Below are positions 24,001-37,189 of a DNA stretch of 64,000 nt, one piece after another (within the stretch, counting starts at the first letter, position 1; each line of letters opens with the position of its first letter). Below the pieces are notes generated by a model. The model had not been told where the DNA came from. It worked only from the letters and a program-made list of their open reading frames with translations, and did not search any database. Position numbers and translations under genes: made by a program. The DNA comes from Lingula anatina (taxonomy: Eukaryota; Brachiopoda; Lingulata; Lingulida; Lingulidae): positions 703,973 to 767,972 of the forward strand of contig NW_019775968.1 of assembly GCF_001039355.2 (NCBI RefSeq), given 5' to 3'.

Positions 24001-25626
24001 GTACTGCAATCCACATGCCTCTCAGTGGGGTTGACATTAGACGCCTAGGCTCATTAACTCAAAAGCATCGCAAATTGCAACTGCATGCAAACGTGGAAAT
24101 CCATCGCTGTTGCCTAACTGGAAGGCATAATTTGCAACTGAGTTCTAATAGCTTTTGAGGCTATTATTTGCGACAAGTAAATCCGGTCGCAATTGCCTTT
24201 GCAAATGCATAATTTGCCATTTTATAGTGTCTTTAATGTAGTTAAACATGGCGGTAAGTTTTGGTAGCTACTGGTAGTCATTATAGCATATTACAAAGCA
24301 TGGAAGCTTATAAAAGATTGAGTCACTTGGTGCATCTGATAGAAAGAGCAGTAAATTTTCATGTGAAGAATGCTATGTAATATTTAAAATATTATTTCAT
24401 CAAAGGCCAAAAAATTTACTAATGAACAGTTTATAAAGTCATATTTTATTATGCATAAAAATTTCAAAATTATATATAATTTGATATTTTATAATGAAAA
24501 TAATTGATAATAATCATAAGTTTAAACATTTCATTTTCTACACAAAATGAAAAAGCAGAAACAAAGTGTTCAGTCACACCGTAACCTTCCTCAGTGTGTG
24601 TTATTATGAATATGAGATTGAACACTACTCACCAATGTATCAGGAATTGTATCATTCCATAATACCAAATAGTTTTTGTATTGTCAAATATCTAAGTTCA
24701 TTTCTCTTAAAATTTTGGGGAAGCTTGGGACTGACGTAACTGTTGCCATTTTTCTTAAAACATCATTGTGCATAGTTTCGGGAAGCCCTTCCTGACAATG
24801 GGGCTTGTTTGCCAGCCAGATAAGCAGAGACGTGTAATACAGTAGGTATTTAGTACCTAGGAAGTGTTTGGAGTTTTTTGGTGTGCAAACTTTTTGGTTG
24901 CAAGTTGAGATATTTGGTTTTCTCTTACATTTCTCTACAGAGAATTTTTGCACAAAAATGATGTCATCACTCAGCTGTCCTAGGGAAGAGAATAACTTAA
25001 CTTTGGCTTAAAATTGAAAATATTTATACCCACTCCAATAGTTATAATCATGGATTGTGTTAAGCAGTTGTTGCGTTGTTGCTGTTTAACAAACATTTGA
25101 CTTAGAGCACAATCTCCAGTTTTATTTGACTGACAATGTGGATCTAATCATTTCATAGCATGCCGTACATTATGAGCTACTAATGCAACTCCTAACTTGT
25201 AATTTTGTGGCATTTGCAAGTGTTATCCAATATTGAATATATATATTTATACCTTGATCTTTTATTATGTAGGTGACAGGTGAGATTGTTGAGAATTAAT
25301 TACCTTGACAGCCTGTGCATGTGCATATTTTATGTACTGCTACAGTGTAAAACCAATAGAATAAGACAGATATAAGTCATTATTTATAAAGGTAGTTTGA
25401 CAGGTATGGCTATCTCATATTAAAATGTTTTTTAAATAAAATAGTTAACTTTCTATCATTCCAGGATGCACATTCTCTGACAGAAGGTTCAGTTCGCTAT
25501 AGCACACATTTACAAGGTTACATCAACGACTCAGACTATGTTATACCTGATCCAGACCCAATACACTCGGGATCATCTAAAACCAGTATATCTGGGTCAG
25601 CCAACCCCATTGGTGTCTTTATTTGA
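17387..25626 (+). CDS. Type I membrane receptor or adhesion protein with three Ig domains
   Basis: Exons: 17387-17438 (uncertain first exon), 18161-18526, 20224-20339, 20704-20902, 22020-22304, 22558-22662, 22975-23066, 25465-25626; all have GT/AG borders, 1377 nt, 458 aa. Ig1 is V-like with C41 and C119 (DEGKYEC). Ig2 is split over two exons with C161 and C223. Ig3 has C266 and C308 (DMAVYQC). Domain borders are phase 1, as usual for Ig exons. A transmembrane helix (about 346-369) is followed by KRK and an 89-residue tail. Tail motifs: Y424-I-N fits a Grb2-type SH2 site, Y430-V-I-P fits a PLC-gamma-type SH2 site, and the final GVFI fits a class II PDZ ligand. The overall plan resembles nectin/CD80-like surface proteins, but no ortholog is assigned. 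The proposed start gives a short hydrophobic leader (MEKLMRYLTFLITLNKS); the true signal exon could differ. Confidence 0.85.
20968..21045. repeat. (CA)n microsatellite in the Ig gene intron
   Basis: About 23 CA units, then interrupted CACA(C/T)G copies; a (CT)n tract at about 20908-20927 directly follows the donor of the fourth exon. Confidence 0.95.
23280..23303. repeat. Poly(T) tract
   Basis: T-run of about 24 nt in the last intron of the Ig gene. Confidence 0.9.
23393..25464. other. Last intron of the Ig gene, no further feature
   Basis: AT-rich intronic sequence. No additional exon-like frame, RNA gene or element with recognisable ends was found between the exon 7 donor region and the exon 8 acceptor. 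Confidence 0.45.
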
Positions 25627-25955
25627 GGGATTAATGCTGATTTGCGAGGGAAGCCTTGACAGATGAAGATGAAAAATTAAAATATATGGAAGGATGGGCA
25701 GTTCTTATATAATGCCCTATGTCACCTGCTGATCATAACTGGAAAGCATGCAAGATTGATTCTGTTTTGCATATTTAGTATATTAGTTGGTTGTAAAATT
25801 ACCTGCATTGCCTCACATGATAGACTATTTCCAGTGATACTAACTTGATTTCATTTTTAGATTTATTGATTTTATCTTGTTTTAATTATATCTAAGTAGT
25901 TTCTAATGAGAACAAAATGAGTGTAAATAGAAATACCATATTTTTCTTGTAAGTT

Positions 25956-25961
<6 letters not shown>

Positions 25962-26002
<41 letters not shown>
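25962..26002. repeat. (TA)n(GA)n compound microsatellite
   Basis: TA repeat passing into GA repeat in the 3' UTR region of the Ig gene. Confidence 0.95.
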
Positions 26003-26541
26003 AAAGAGAGTGTGTCACTGTGAGTGTGTCACTGTCATGAATTAGATATTTCACAGCACTAAATGAAAAGAAAACACTGTGTGCAGTCCATGTTAATGGA
26101 GTATTGAAATTAGAAGCCCTCTACTTGAAGTATGTGTTCTGACTTGTTGGGTAACATTAACAGTATTTACAGGATGCTGAATTTTCATTTCTTCTCACTT
26201 TGCAAGATAACTAAGTATTCTTAGACGTCATGCTTAGAATAGTGCTGTAATACAGCTGATACTCAAGGATGGAAGTATTGACATTTTCCATTTGTATCGT
26301 GCTTATGTGCCGATCTGTAGCATTAAGTGATTGTTGATTGCTGACATGTGTCTTTTTTCGAGTGGAACCACTGTTTTGGAGTTTAATATTGTATATATGT
26401 TTGTCATTAGATGTGTCATGTGTACTTACCAGCTCACCAAAATTTCTGGTGCTTCTTTGAAATGTAACACTTAATTGGTGCTTTCTTGTTATTTGATACC
26501 ATTTCCCTTGAATTTTGATTTTTTTCTTATGTAAATACAAA

Positions 26542-26547
26542 AATAAA
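26542..26547 (+). terminator. Polyadenylation signal AATAAA, Ig gene 3' end
   Basis: A canonical signal about 915 nt after the TGA at 25624-25626. This is an inferred 3' end. Confidence 0.4.
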
Positions 26548-27397
26548 TTATAGCATTATGACAGCGGATTCGTTTTCTTCACTTGATATGTTTGCATTAG
26601 CCCTTTAGTATATGCTGAAAGAGATCGTTCGATTGTTTTTACGCGAACACTCCTAATTTCTGTTTAGATCACCAATATCACTCCCTAAGGCTTGCTACTC
26701 GCTTTTTCGCTTATGTTTTAAGTAAATGTAAAAGCGGCAAATCGTCCCAATAAAACGTTTTATTAAATCTTTGCCACGGCTGAAATTTTTTAAATATTAT
26801 TGACCAGGTCGACATATTGCTCGAAAACATAACAAAATAAAGGAAAAACGGGAGAAAAAAAAACGGGAGAAATTTGTTAGTATTGTTTGTTTCCACCCTT
26901 TTTAGTATCATCCCATGAGCCATAACATTATGAAATGTAGATTCATTTTTATATTGTTTAGATATTTTAAAGAACAAAAGATGATAGCTTTATTTGAGCA
27001 AATGGCGCTGGTTTTTCGTGAGTATTGTCACGTGAAATCGAAGGAGGCGTGACTGTTCTAATGCCAGCGACACTTGACGATCAAGAAATAAAACGAAAAA
27101 GGTTTTCGTCAGCGATCGTCAATTTCTAAAACACGCAAGCTCTGTCATTTTACAGTTTGGCACATGCAACAGCAATGTGAAACAAGGATAATGAAGAGTA
27201 ATCAGGCCTGTAGACAGGGAATTCCTATTGGATTTTATAATAGCCAATATTTCCTTGTGGATTCTACCCTAGCCAGATTAGATAAAACCATCACACATTT
27301 TCACTTTCTGCATAAGGCTGCAATTGAAAGTGTTTCATTTACTTGAAAGGGTCTCATTGGTCCTGTTATCAACTATAACTATGTCTGTCTTCTGTCG

Positions 27398-27400
<3 letters not shown>

Positions 27401-27435
<35 letters not shown>
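27401..27435. repeat. Poly(T) tract
   Basis: T-run of about 35 nt upstream of the presumed SYT12 first exon. Confidence 0.95.
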
Positions 27436-27437
<2 letters not shown>

Positions 27438-27559
27438 AGAATAGCTTCTAAAGATTTAAGTGGGCGAAATGTCAAAGTGTTAGCTATTAATGGTTCGCTT
27501 GTCATGATAACACTATCCAAAAGAACAAAATCTGAATCCCATTATCAAAATATCCGTCG

Positions 27560-27925
27560 ATGAGGCGAGTGTAATGTGGTGCTGTCGGAATATTAATTTT
27601 CGATCTGGAGGCTTGCGGAAGTTAGTATGAACACCCGGAGCTAATATCGATCTGACGCAGTCTCTTTATTGTAACCGAGAGGGCGGCCATGTTATTGTTG
27701 CCAGAGCTTTGGTCTTGTTAGAACATACATTTGTTTTAACATTCACACCTGCTGTTATTAGCTTATATTTACACCTGAAGTGTGCCGCGACAGTATATGC
27801 GATGTAAACGCTCTTCTATCTAGCCAACGTTTGTTGCATCGTAAAAAAGCTAAACATTTTTTCGAGATGACTACATGAATGCATTTTGGAGTATTGATTG
27901 CAGAGCCCATTTGACGTTATAGCTG
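27560..27925 (+). promoter_or_regulatory. Probable SYT12 promoter and non-coding first exon
   Basis: Locally richer in CpG than its surroundings. It ends in a strong donor (AGCTG followed by GTAAGTACTG at 27926). The SYT12 start codon lies only 21 nt into the exon that begins at 37437, so an upstream non-coding exon is required. This is the best candidate seen between the Ig gene and 37.4 kb, but the exact start is unknown. Confidence 0.35.
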
Positions 27926-28461
27926 GTAAGTACTGTAGGTTTTCATAAATTATCTGTCAACGCTGTTTGAATGGCTTTCATTATTGTTAACATTGAAATG
28001 CGTGGCAGCTTGGTTGAAAATGCCGAGAGAATTTGTTCGTTTTGATAGAATCGTGACCAAAAACCCAAGGTAACTGGGATACACGAAGCATCTTAAATGA
28101 GTGTCTATATTTATTGAAAGTCGGCCGTCTCGGTACCCAGAATAAACATTAGTTATTAATATTTTTGGTAAATGAGGGCTTTAGTTTGTTTGTGTTAACT
28201 TGGTATTGTGTGCTGTGTATTTTCTTTAATCCAAAGTTTTATAATACGGATAATTCAACGGGCAAAGATATTTTACACGTTGACCCGTCATTTGACAGCC
28301 ACTGCTGTCTTGTCAATATAAACGTTGCCGCCAGCGGGAGGCTGTATACCATCGTTCCGTCGTTTATTCTTTGGTTCTGATCCCACAAAATATTAAAATG
28401 CGTGCCACATAATACTCAGCTGATGCTGACAACAGTGAGTTTCGCTTCAATTTCCGCTCTT

Positions 28462-28536
28462 GGGGTCCGCATGGCCTACTGGTTTCTGATGCACGCAATA
28501 TGCGCCGGAGATCAATACCGACCATGGTCGGATCAT
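28462..28536 (+). repeat. Degenerate tRNA-like block, possible SINE head
   Basis: TGGCCTACTGG resembles a pol III A box (TRGCNNAGYNGG), and AGATCAATACC about 35 nt later is a poor B box. GGTC-type ends (GGTCCGCA near the start, CCATGGTCGG near the end) are loosely consistent with tRNA-derived sequence. No intact cloverleaf can be drawn, so this is a relic at best. Confidence 0.3.
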
Positions 28537-31319
28537 TAGCAAAAGATAATTGAATTTCACCTTATCAAGTTCTATTCGGCTTACCGATTTCTGAAATGCT
28601 ACGTCTGCGGCTTACTAGTTCATTGCTAACAAGCGTTGATGACTTTATCTAGTTTTCTGCGAATGCAATATGTGCATTGTGTCTAATGTTTTGTGAGAAT
28701 TTGACGAACAGTAACTGCCGTACATTATTGAATAAAGTGAACAGTTCGATGTTGTTCTAAACCTCTATAACATATATCGGAAATTGAATCATTCTGTTTA
28801 TGGAGATTGTGACAGTTCAATGTAAAGACCAATATGAGCATGGTTTGTAATTGAAAATTGAGTGTTTACGGAAAGGCAGTTTTATATGCATATTTTACTC
28901 TCATATAACTACTCTGTCCAACGGTGTACTATTCCATTGTTGTTTATGCTTTGAAAATCGAGAAAAAGTGAACAAGCTATTGCAAAAGTAAACCTTGTTG
29001 GGCAAAAAAGTTGCTCTTATGATAAGTATGCGATACAGATAACTGTGTTAAAATTGATAAACGTAGAAACTGTGTAAACATTGTTTTTTCTCGGAATATG
29101 AGAAACTTACACTTGTCAAAATAGCCAATAGAACTATACAGAAGTTTTTACGTTAATGTGATAAAAATAACTTTAAAGCGGATTATATTTTATGTCATCT
29201 GGTTCTGACGACAAGGAGGTGGTAAATGGATAAAGCAACACAGCGTGCAGCTTGCGGACCACTATTACAATTTTTTTTTTCATTTTTTTCCGTTTGAGTT
29301 GTGTGAATTAGTAAATTATTGCCATTTTTTAAACATTTCTGAACATATCATAGTTTTTGGCTAATTGCGCCTGATTTCCGTAGAAAGTAATATCCATGAA
29401 GTCTTAGTCTCTCCAGCTATTGACATCAAGGCTCATAATTATTTGTCACAAAGCAATTTACCTATTAAGAGGTATCGTTTCATGCGATTGGAACCTATTT
29501 GAAAGAGGAAACGCCGAGAATAGCATATCGATTGAATGTGGGAAGAGAAGTTGAACCGAGGGCTATTCTAAACCACGTCAAGTATTTGATTGAGGTGGAC
29601 TTGCCTTGCATGCATTATTCACAGCAATGATATAGTTCTATTGTAAGAGTTCTAAGGCATAAATTCCTTGAGATTTGAAAAAATCTATTTGAAAAAAATA
29701 GATAAGACTGGAAGGGATTGTTGTTCAGAACCCCTACACATGTAACTGTTGCATAACCATGGTACTGCTACAGACACTAGTAACACCCTATCTAGCTTTT
29801 ATGGGTCTTCCTGACAGTTGTGAATATTGCCTTGATAACCCAAAGGCAAGCTGCAGTGATAATTGCATTGATATTTCTGTTTTCAAAAGTGACATTTCGG
29901 CATGTGTTTCGTGAGAAGTAGACGAACTCAAAACTACTTTCTCCTGGCAGTTTTCGTATCTCTATCTACGCGTCATCCGTTTTGCTTTCTTTTTTATGAA
30001 ATGGGGTGGGCATAATAGGTCTGTTGCTACACGCGGTTTTCTACCCGTACTTTACCCGCTTTGCATTATATCCAAGGACTCTCTTTTTATACTGTTAAGG
30101 CATGCGAATATGTATATATGTGTAAGGCATTGATTAAACTGAAATAAATCTATATAAATAAATCTATTTAAATTGTCACTATGTAAACCATGTTGAAAAG
30201 ATTCAATGTTCTACAGTACAGGGTATAATGCCATTTATTGGTGGACATAGCCTCTTTGTCAAAAGTTAAGAAATGCTACATGTACGTATATCAAAGTCAA
30301 TACGAGGGTTGGGATGGGGCCGTAGCACTGCCATTTAAAGCATATTGCACTATATTTTTCCATCGTGTTTTACCCATAGAGGCACTCTCAACTTATGTAT
30401 TAAGAATGGAAACCAGTCGCTGATCAGCTGGCGCTACGTGACTAAAAAACGTACTCTAGGTGGGGCTAACCTTTTAGCAAAAAGGGTGGAACTCTATGTG
30501 CAGGGAATGTCGTCTCAGAAAGCAATACAGAAATAACACACAAAACATGCTGAATATGTACTGTGGGGCCAAAGACAAATTATACATAACAAAAACAATA
30601 CGAACAAGACACGTGGATCAGCTTTTATTAGTTTCTGCACCGAACTCAATTGTTAGTCTGCCATCATTTCAGACACCACGCTTGATTTTATGCTGAGTCG
30701 CGAGAATTTATGCTCACTGATGATTACCATCACATGATGACCGAGATTGCTACTATTGTTCAAGAAGGTAATTATTTTCGTACCCTTAAAGTACGCGTTC
30801 TTCTTATCTCTAGTTTTTATTCCACTTGTAATGCAAGAAAGCAAACTGGATCTGCTGACTGTGGAATCTCTGGTCCATTCCCGTTGTTCTGCGATAGTCC
30901 ACAATTACAAAGCAATCTATGGTATAAAATCGATACCTGGCTAACTAGGACACATCCTGATGCCTTTATGACGTGATGTAGGGCAGGAAATTACCCTACA
31001 CGTCGATTTATGATACTACTAGAATACAAAGATAATCTAAAGCTGTTACCAGCGTCGTAATTATGATTTGTGTACTTAGATATACATAAACATTTCAGAA
31101 AATTGAGATTTTATGGTAAAAAAGTTATTTTATCTTCTCGGTTCTTTTGATTTGATGGACATCTTAAGGGTGGCATTTTGTTACAAGTACGGAGTACTTA
31201 CATTTTTTCATTCGTCAGTCTTCATCAGTTCTTTTTCTGCGTTTTATCGCAGATGTTATGTTATCGCGCACGAGTCTCTTTAACTGATCAGCTGTGACAC
31301 GGATGCTTTTCATTTAGAC

Positions 31320-31371
<52 letters not shown>

Positions 31372-31398
31372 ACCCCCCCCCCACACACACACACACAC
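31320..31398. repeat. Poly-C tract with a short (CA)n
   Basis: About 51 consecutive C, one A, more C, then (CA)8. The length is unusual for real sequence and may be partly an assembly or polymerase artefact. Confidence 0.9.
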
Positions 31399-33699
31399 CC
31401 ATGATGGCACCTAAGATGTGAACAGACTTGGATTTCTTCAAGAACGCCTTACGGAAATTTACTAGTGGCCGCTATTATAATTTTTATCGAGTGTTCCGTA
31501 GAGGCACTCTCAACTGGTGTCTTGCTGCATTATTCTGTATTATAACTTTTTGGTTGACTTTAAATTGCCAGCGTCATAAGTTAAAATATTGTGAGACCTT
31601 AACTGTGAAAAAGCAGGAAAGTTGAGTAACTATTTGCTGGATGTTACAATAATCTTCGTTGGTGTTACATGTAGCGTAACTTCCATGAAAAGGCCATGAC
31701 TTTATAATAATTATTATAATAAGAACGTACTAATCTGTTATGTACGTAAATCTTTACGTACATAATGCAGGTGAAATGCAGTATGAATCTCGAAAATTGC
31801 GAGACAAGAGGCAAGGTGTAAATAAAATCAGCTTAGAATATACATTTACCGGCTCAGATTCTAGAGATTCTGTTAGCATACTCATTAGATGTCTTTGTGG
31901 CAGTCTAAAGATCGCTATGCTTCTTTCTCTAAAAAGTGTTGTTACATATCTGGTGAGTTCATTTATATGATCTTTCATTTATATAATCTTTCTGTAGAAA
32001 TGTTATCTAAGAAGTGTGCTCATGTGCATTTAGTTAATTTCTTTCAATTCACTATCACTATCGTCATTTGAAGAAACCACGTGATTTAGATCCCTCAGCG
32101 CCAGATTAATGTACAAGAGTTCATTTTGCAGACACCAATGACGCCATAAATAAAAAAAAAAAATAACTGATTTAATGCCATATATTTTTCGAAAACAGCA
32201 GTGTGCGTTCTACAAACTAAAATAACAATTAGTGAGAAGAACTGTTGTGAAAATGGTAGCCCAAGATATATTTATAACATTTGTAACTCCCGTTACATTT
32301 CTCCTAAAAAGGTCATTGCAGGAATGTCAATGATACCCTGTTTGCCAATGGCATGCGCGCAGTTTATTGAATATAACGTTGATGGGTAGCGAGTGGTATT
32401 GAAGCAACTTATCGTTCTCATTGATTGTTTCTCAATTTTAAAGGAATTATGAAAAGACAATATTGCCGGATATTGAATGAAATCACTGCTTTCTACTCTC
32501 ACTGCGAACAAACGATGGTGACTGAAAGCAGCAGCAAAGTTCTTAGTTGAAGACAACACTGGAAGATTACACACGTTTACTAGTATGTAAATATCCTTAG
32601 AATTTTAACCGATTAAGAAACTCGTACCTGGCTTCCCGGAAATACCATATAACAATGATAATGATATTTATTGAAACTTATGAACCATGTACTAGTGAAT
32701 ATGTACAGTTTATGTGTTTACGTTACCTAGGTGACCTGTTTGGTCATAGCCTTTGTACCAAAGTGTAGTACCAATAACGATTATTATTATTATTTATATT
32801 TATAAAAAGTTGGCATTAGACCATCACACAAAAAAATAGACTATAAAATTTCAATTGAAACTAGTATCAAGCGTAGCTCATTTGCATATGTGATATATGA
32901 AACAATGGAATTTTTGCCTGCATCTTCAATAGAAATTCAGATATCCACTACTTGATAAAAGTCATCACCATAAGCCCCTTCTCCGTTCATTTGTGTATGG
33001 CTGTCTTAAAGGGATAATTCCCTAATGGCGTGTCCCACAAATAACGTGTTTTTCAAAGACTGCAAGGGTCACTTTTTAATTGCCCATCAGTAAAATTGTT
33101 CATTTAGGTTCATAATAAGTGTCGTGTAATCATTCTCTAGGGACAGAACACATTCTAAAAAGGACACCGAAAATCAAAAGTTTTTTATTGCGTCCTTTAG
33201 TTATATTTGGAAATTACTGTCTACTGACGTTTTTCTTGTGTTTTTGGAGATAACTTTTCCATTCTATTCAACTGTATGGTGTGCGTGTGGAGTAAAGAGT
33301 GCGTACGCATGCGCTCTTTGGGGTGGGGGGGGGGGGGGGATAATGACTTCTGTCTCATATGCAAATGATACGCCCACTACAACCAATTGACAAGAACTTG
33401 ATGTTGGGTGATAAAAGGCAGCAGTGGGCACTAGATGAATATATATCGATCAATTATCCATCTGTAAACATGTGCTGTTTGAAAAAGACTTTAAAAGGAA
33501 TCCAGTGAATTAAGAACAGGATACAAAAGCCAAACAGGAATCCATTACAGAAATGAGATTATGATGTTTCTTTTTCAAATGTACTTGGCCACGGTATTAT
33601 TGCCATTAACAGTCTTTAATAAAATTATACAGATATCTGAACTATCTTCACATCACATTATCTATGTAAGGATTTTCCATCAATCATGTCCGTGTGAAA

Positions 33700-34026
33700 T
33701 CATGCCTTTCTGCGACCGTAATTAAAATCTGTGACTTTTCTCTGCAAATTGATTGAAACACTGTAGTTAGCCAATACACTCTTACACTCCGAAATAAGAA
33801 TATGGTTTGGGATTACCATAACTAAATAGCTTGGATTACTCAAGTGTTTTATTAAGTCCTGGTTTAAATCACACAGATATAAATTACTTTTGTTTGTTAA
33901 ATCAATCAGGTTTTGCAATGAAAAGGGGTGTATTTCGTCCTTATCACTTTCACACTTAACTTGAGTATAGTATGCCAAAGCGAGATGAATATTTTGTATC
34001 CAATTTGACAATATTTGCTGATCTTG
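33700..34026 (-). other. Unassigned open frame (about 107 codons), no ATG start
   Basis: Open from the codon after a TGA at about 34027 to a stop near 33700, with no ATG near its start. The peptide begins QDQQILSNWIQNIHLALAYY and has a fairly normal composition, including LYLCDLNQDLIKHLSNPSYL. I do not recognise the family. It lies in the SYT12 intron on the opposite strand. It could be an exon of an unrecognised gene, a transposon relic or chance; a run this long is uncommon but possible in 64 kb. Confidence 0.2.
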
Positions 34027-36787
34027 TCAATGTCTTAGGAGCTAAATGAATGTTTTGTAATGATCACTTATCTGGTGAAAAAATGTGGTCTTTTTGAAAT
34101 AACGGTTAGAAAATGCCATAGTTAGTGTTGCCTGAATTATTACTAATAATACAATCTTCCGCATTTGTGTAAATAATTACACTCATTTATGATCCATGTC
34201 TTGTTAAGGCTGTAACTGTCCCTACCTCGGTTCATTGAATACTAGATTTTTTTACTGCGGACTTTATACCAGTCAATTTGGTGTTCTCGACATTCAGTTT
34301 TTGATCATTCTACATATGCCATCAATATTGTGCAGTGTCCTGGTCTTTGATGCCCAGAAATAAAAATAATTACTTTTTCATCATACTTGTTATTAATTCA
34401 AGTTATACATAGTACAGAAAAGATGGTGTAGTTTTTTGTGATTATTTTCCCATGAAACCCTGAGCATTCTTCAATATTTTCACTTATACGCGATATGAAC
34501 ACTTATAACCATATTTTTCACTGTCCATCCTTGACAACTCAATATGACAATGCGAATCCGCAGGTTCATTACTTTTTTTCAATCTTAATATGCTGTGATT
34601 AAGATACCATGAAGTATAATTCACATCAAAAGAATGTAGTAAAATAGAACCTACTCAACTGGAAATTTCACGTGAGATAACACCATGGTTATGTAGCGCG
34701 ACAAGAAACTCGCGAAACACGTAGACCAGCCAGGAGACAGCAAAGCCTTGAGGGCAGTCCATGGAATATTCGTTTTTTCTCTTTGTGGGGCCGTAAGACA
34801 ACTTATAAATCTAACTGAAGCTATGAACTCACACGCACCTGCAAATTAATAAATTGGCCCGACTTTCAAAATCACATTACCCTGGTAGATATGAGGATAA
34901 ATGACACTGGTTAGGACATCGGGTATGATTGCATGCGGTCTAAAATACGGCAGGAAATTACAAATAGAAGTCTTGGAATAAATACATTTACATACCTGTA
35001 TGGATTTTTTGGCCATCCACTTAAAAAAGTTTTCCAAAGCAAACAAAATAGTTATGTCTACAATGCGGCCACTGAATCGGCCAGAGTATAATGTACGTGT
35101 ATGCTACGCTTTGAAAAAGCTCCTTCCACTTTAAGTCCATTCCTTTAAACAATGTGGATGCTATCACACAAGCTTCATGTATTAACAATTTACTGTTCTT
35201 TTCAGAGTGTACAGGTAAGATATTTGTTCAAGATTTCTAATTTAATACGTGTAAATGGTGAATTTTTCAACATGAGCCCTAATGTAGTTCGCTATCGATC
35301 TTTATCAGCTACTGTACCCATTTCCTCTCGCGATGTGATTACTTTTTATGTGTTCTTTAAGTGTTGCTTCAGAACTCTTAATGATTGACGACAGAGTTAT
35401 TGAAAAGAGATGAAAGCTTTTGAGGTAGATTCTCGGCTTGTCTCTTAAGATGATAGTTATTTGATGAATCATGTAAAATGTCATTACAGTGGACCGAATT
35501 TTGCTTGGCATATTGAGTATTACATAATGTATTTCCCGTCAGATTTCTGATTCATTATCGCCTTTTAGAGCATGAGCATTTCCTTGTAGACATTAGTTAT
35601 TTGCATGTTGTTGCGTAACACTTCTCAGTTGGTCATGCAAGACACTGCTGTCTCTGTTCAATTTTAATTTAACCTGGATTTCAAAACATCTTCAAAGACC
35701 TGTCGTCATTGGACACTCTCTGTGAAACACCTGCATGCACTGGTGGATTTAAAGTTTATGTTAAAAAGGGAGAGGGCTGGGAAGGGGGGTGTGTTACGGC
35801 AAGATTGGCGTCTATACGTAAAGAAAGAAGGCTAGTTCTTAAAAGTAGAATCGTCCTCTGTACCTTTCCCATACTTACTCTCATTCCTTGATCATGTTGA
35901 GATGCCATTAACTTCTATTATATCTTACTCTATATAAAGTTAGGAATACTTGTATACCGTAATAGACCTACTGATCTATAGACATGTAACTATGATATTT
36001 GACCGTCTTTTTCATGTTCTTCAACCTATATTTATTTTATTCTGTTTGTAGTCCTTTAAAAATAATGAAGACTAAGATCTAAACTGATGACAGAGTAAGA
36101 TGCACATATTTTTGTGACATCTCACGTAAAACATAGATTAAGATGTCTGCCAACTTTTCCAGGTGATTGATAATGATCTTGATAAAGACATCTCGATGTA
36201 TTTTTCATGGTTTATGGGTTGTTTTGATATACTGTTATTTGATCGATTTCGCCACATTTAGTCTCATGGACAGGTGACCTTTAAGTGATAGCATTTGAAT
36301 AAGCTTGGCTATATTATGTTTATGTTCAAATTGTTGGTTTAGCAAACAGATGGCCACTGTCTTTCCTTTGACAGATAATTGTGTGATAAATAAACCGTAG
36401 GTTTTAGACGAATCTGTGATGATGAATCAGCATAAGAAGCATGTTGATTATATTTGATTGATTCCATTTCTTTGCCTTTTTGTGTGCCCACGATAAAAAG
36501 GAAAATGCCGTCTATGATGCAGATTGAGATTGACATTCTGTTTTTATTGTCAATTCTTCAAATGACCAATGTTCAAAACTTTGTTGATAGCAAAACCCAA
36601 TAACTGACGCAGAACCCAATAAAGATGTATCACTTTAGAATAGCACGTACTTGATGTCTTGTTTCTACGCAATGGTATTTAGTTTAGTATAGTTTTGAGA
36701 GACTGCAAAAACTGAAATATGGACGTCTGAGAACCGTTCTGAACGTATTCACTTCAGCCACCTTCTTTGGACTAGACTGATGACTTG

Positions 36788-37132
36788 GGCTTCGTTCACA
36801 TGGAAAGTCTATTTTCTAAAAATCTATTTTCTATTCGCGGTATCTTATGATCACGGTCTGTGCCCTGAATATCCCGCGGCGTAATTACTGGCAGCGCGAG
36901 CCAGTTACTTGTAATTAATTCTCGGCTGTGCTCGGAGGAGATTCTGATACCTTGGCGCATGCGCAGTAGGAAGTTAGAAAGTTAATGGCAGTCGCGAGAA
37001 TTAATTACAAGTAACTGGCTCGCGCTGCCAGTAATTACACCGCGGGATATTCAGGGCACAGACCGTGATCGCAAGATATACCGCGAATAGAAAGTAGATT
37101 TTTAGAAAATAGACTTCCCATGTGAACGAAGC
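36788..37132. mobile_element. 345-bp inverted-repeat element with long arms (MITE)
   Basis: The left end GGCTTCGTTCACATGGAAAG mirrors the right end CCATGTGAACGAAGCC. The arms continue in register for about 140 bp (TCTATTTTCTAAAAATCTA, CGCGGTAT, GATCACGGTCTGTGCCCTGA, CGCGGxGTAATTACTGGCAG and CAGTTACTTGTAATTAATTC all have complements in the right arm). The unpaired centre is about 70 bp. CTTGG is present at both borders if the outer G:C pair is counted as target, consistent with a 5-bp duplication. It carries no coding capacity. Confidence 0.85.
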
Positions 37133-37189
37133 CTTGGTGTGTCTCAGTATTTTTTGCATTAATCCTGTGTCATCAAATGTAACAAAGGG

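Larger units (their letters stand above)
27926..36780. other. SYT12 intron 1 or intergenic DNA, no recognised gene
   Basis: About 9 kb of AT-rich sequence. It holds a degenerate tRNA-like block, a long poly-C, several G- or C-runs and one unassigned open frame (listed separately). No exon of a recognisable protein was found on either strand. Confidence 0.45.

Noticed and set aside
24000-24240. Repeated GCAAATTGCAA-type words suggesting an inverted repeat
   Set aside because: The words do not align into arms of consistent spacing.
26211-26540. 109-codon minus-strand frame
   Set aside because: Overlaps the 3' UTR of the Ig gene, has an atypical composition and no recognisable motif or splice signals; taken as chance.
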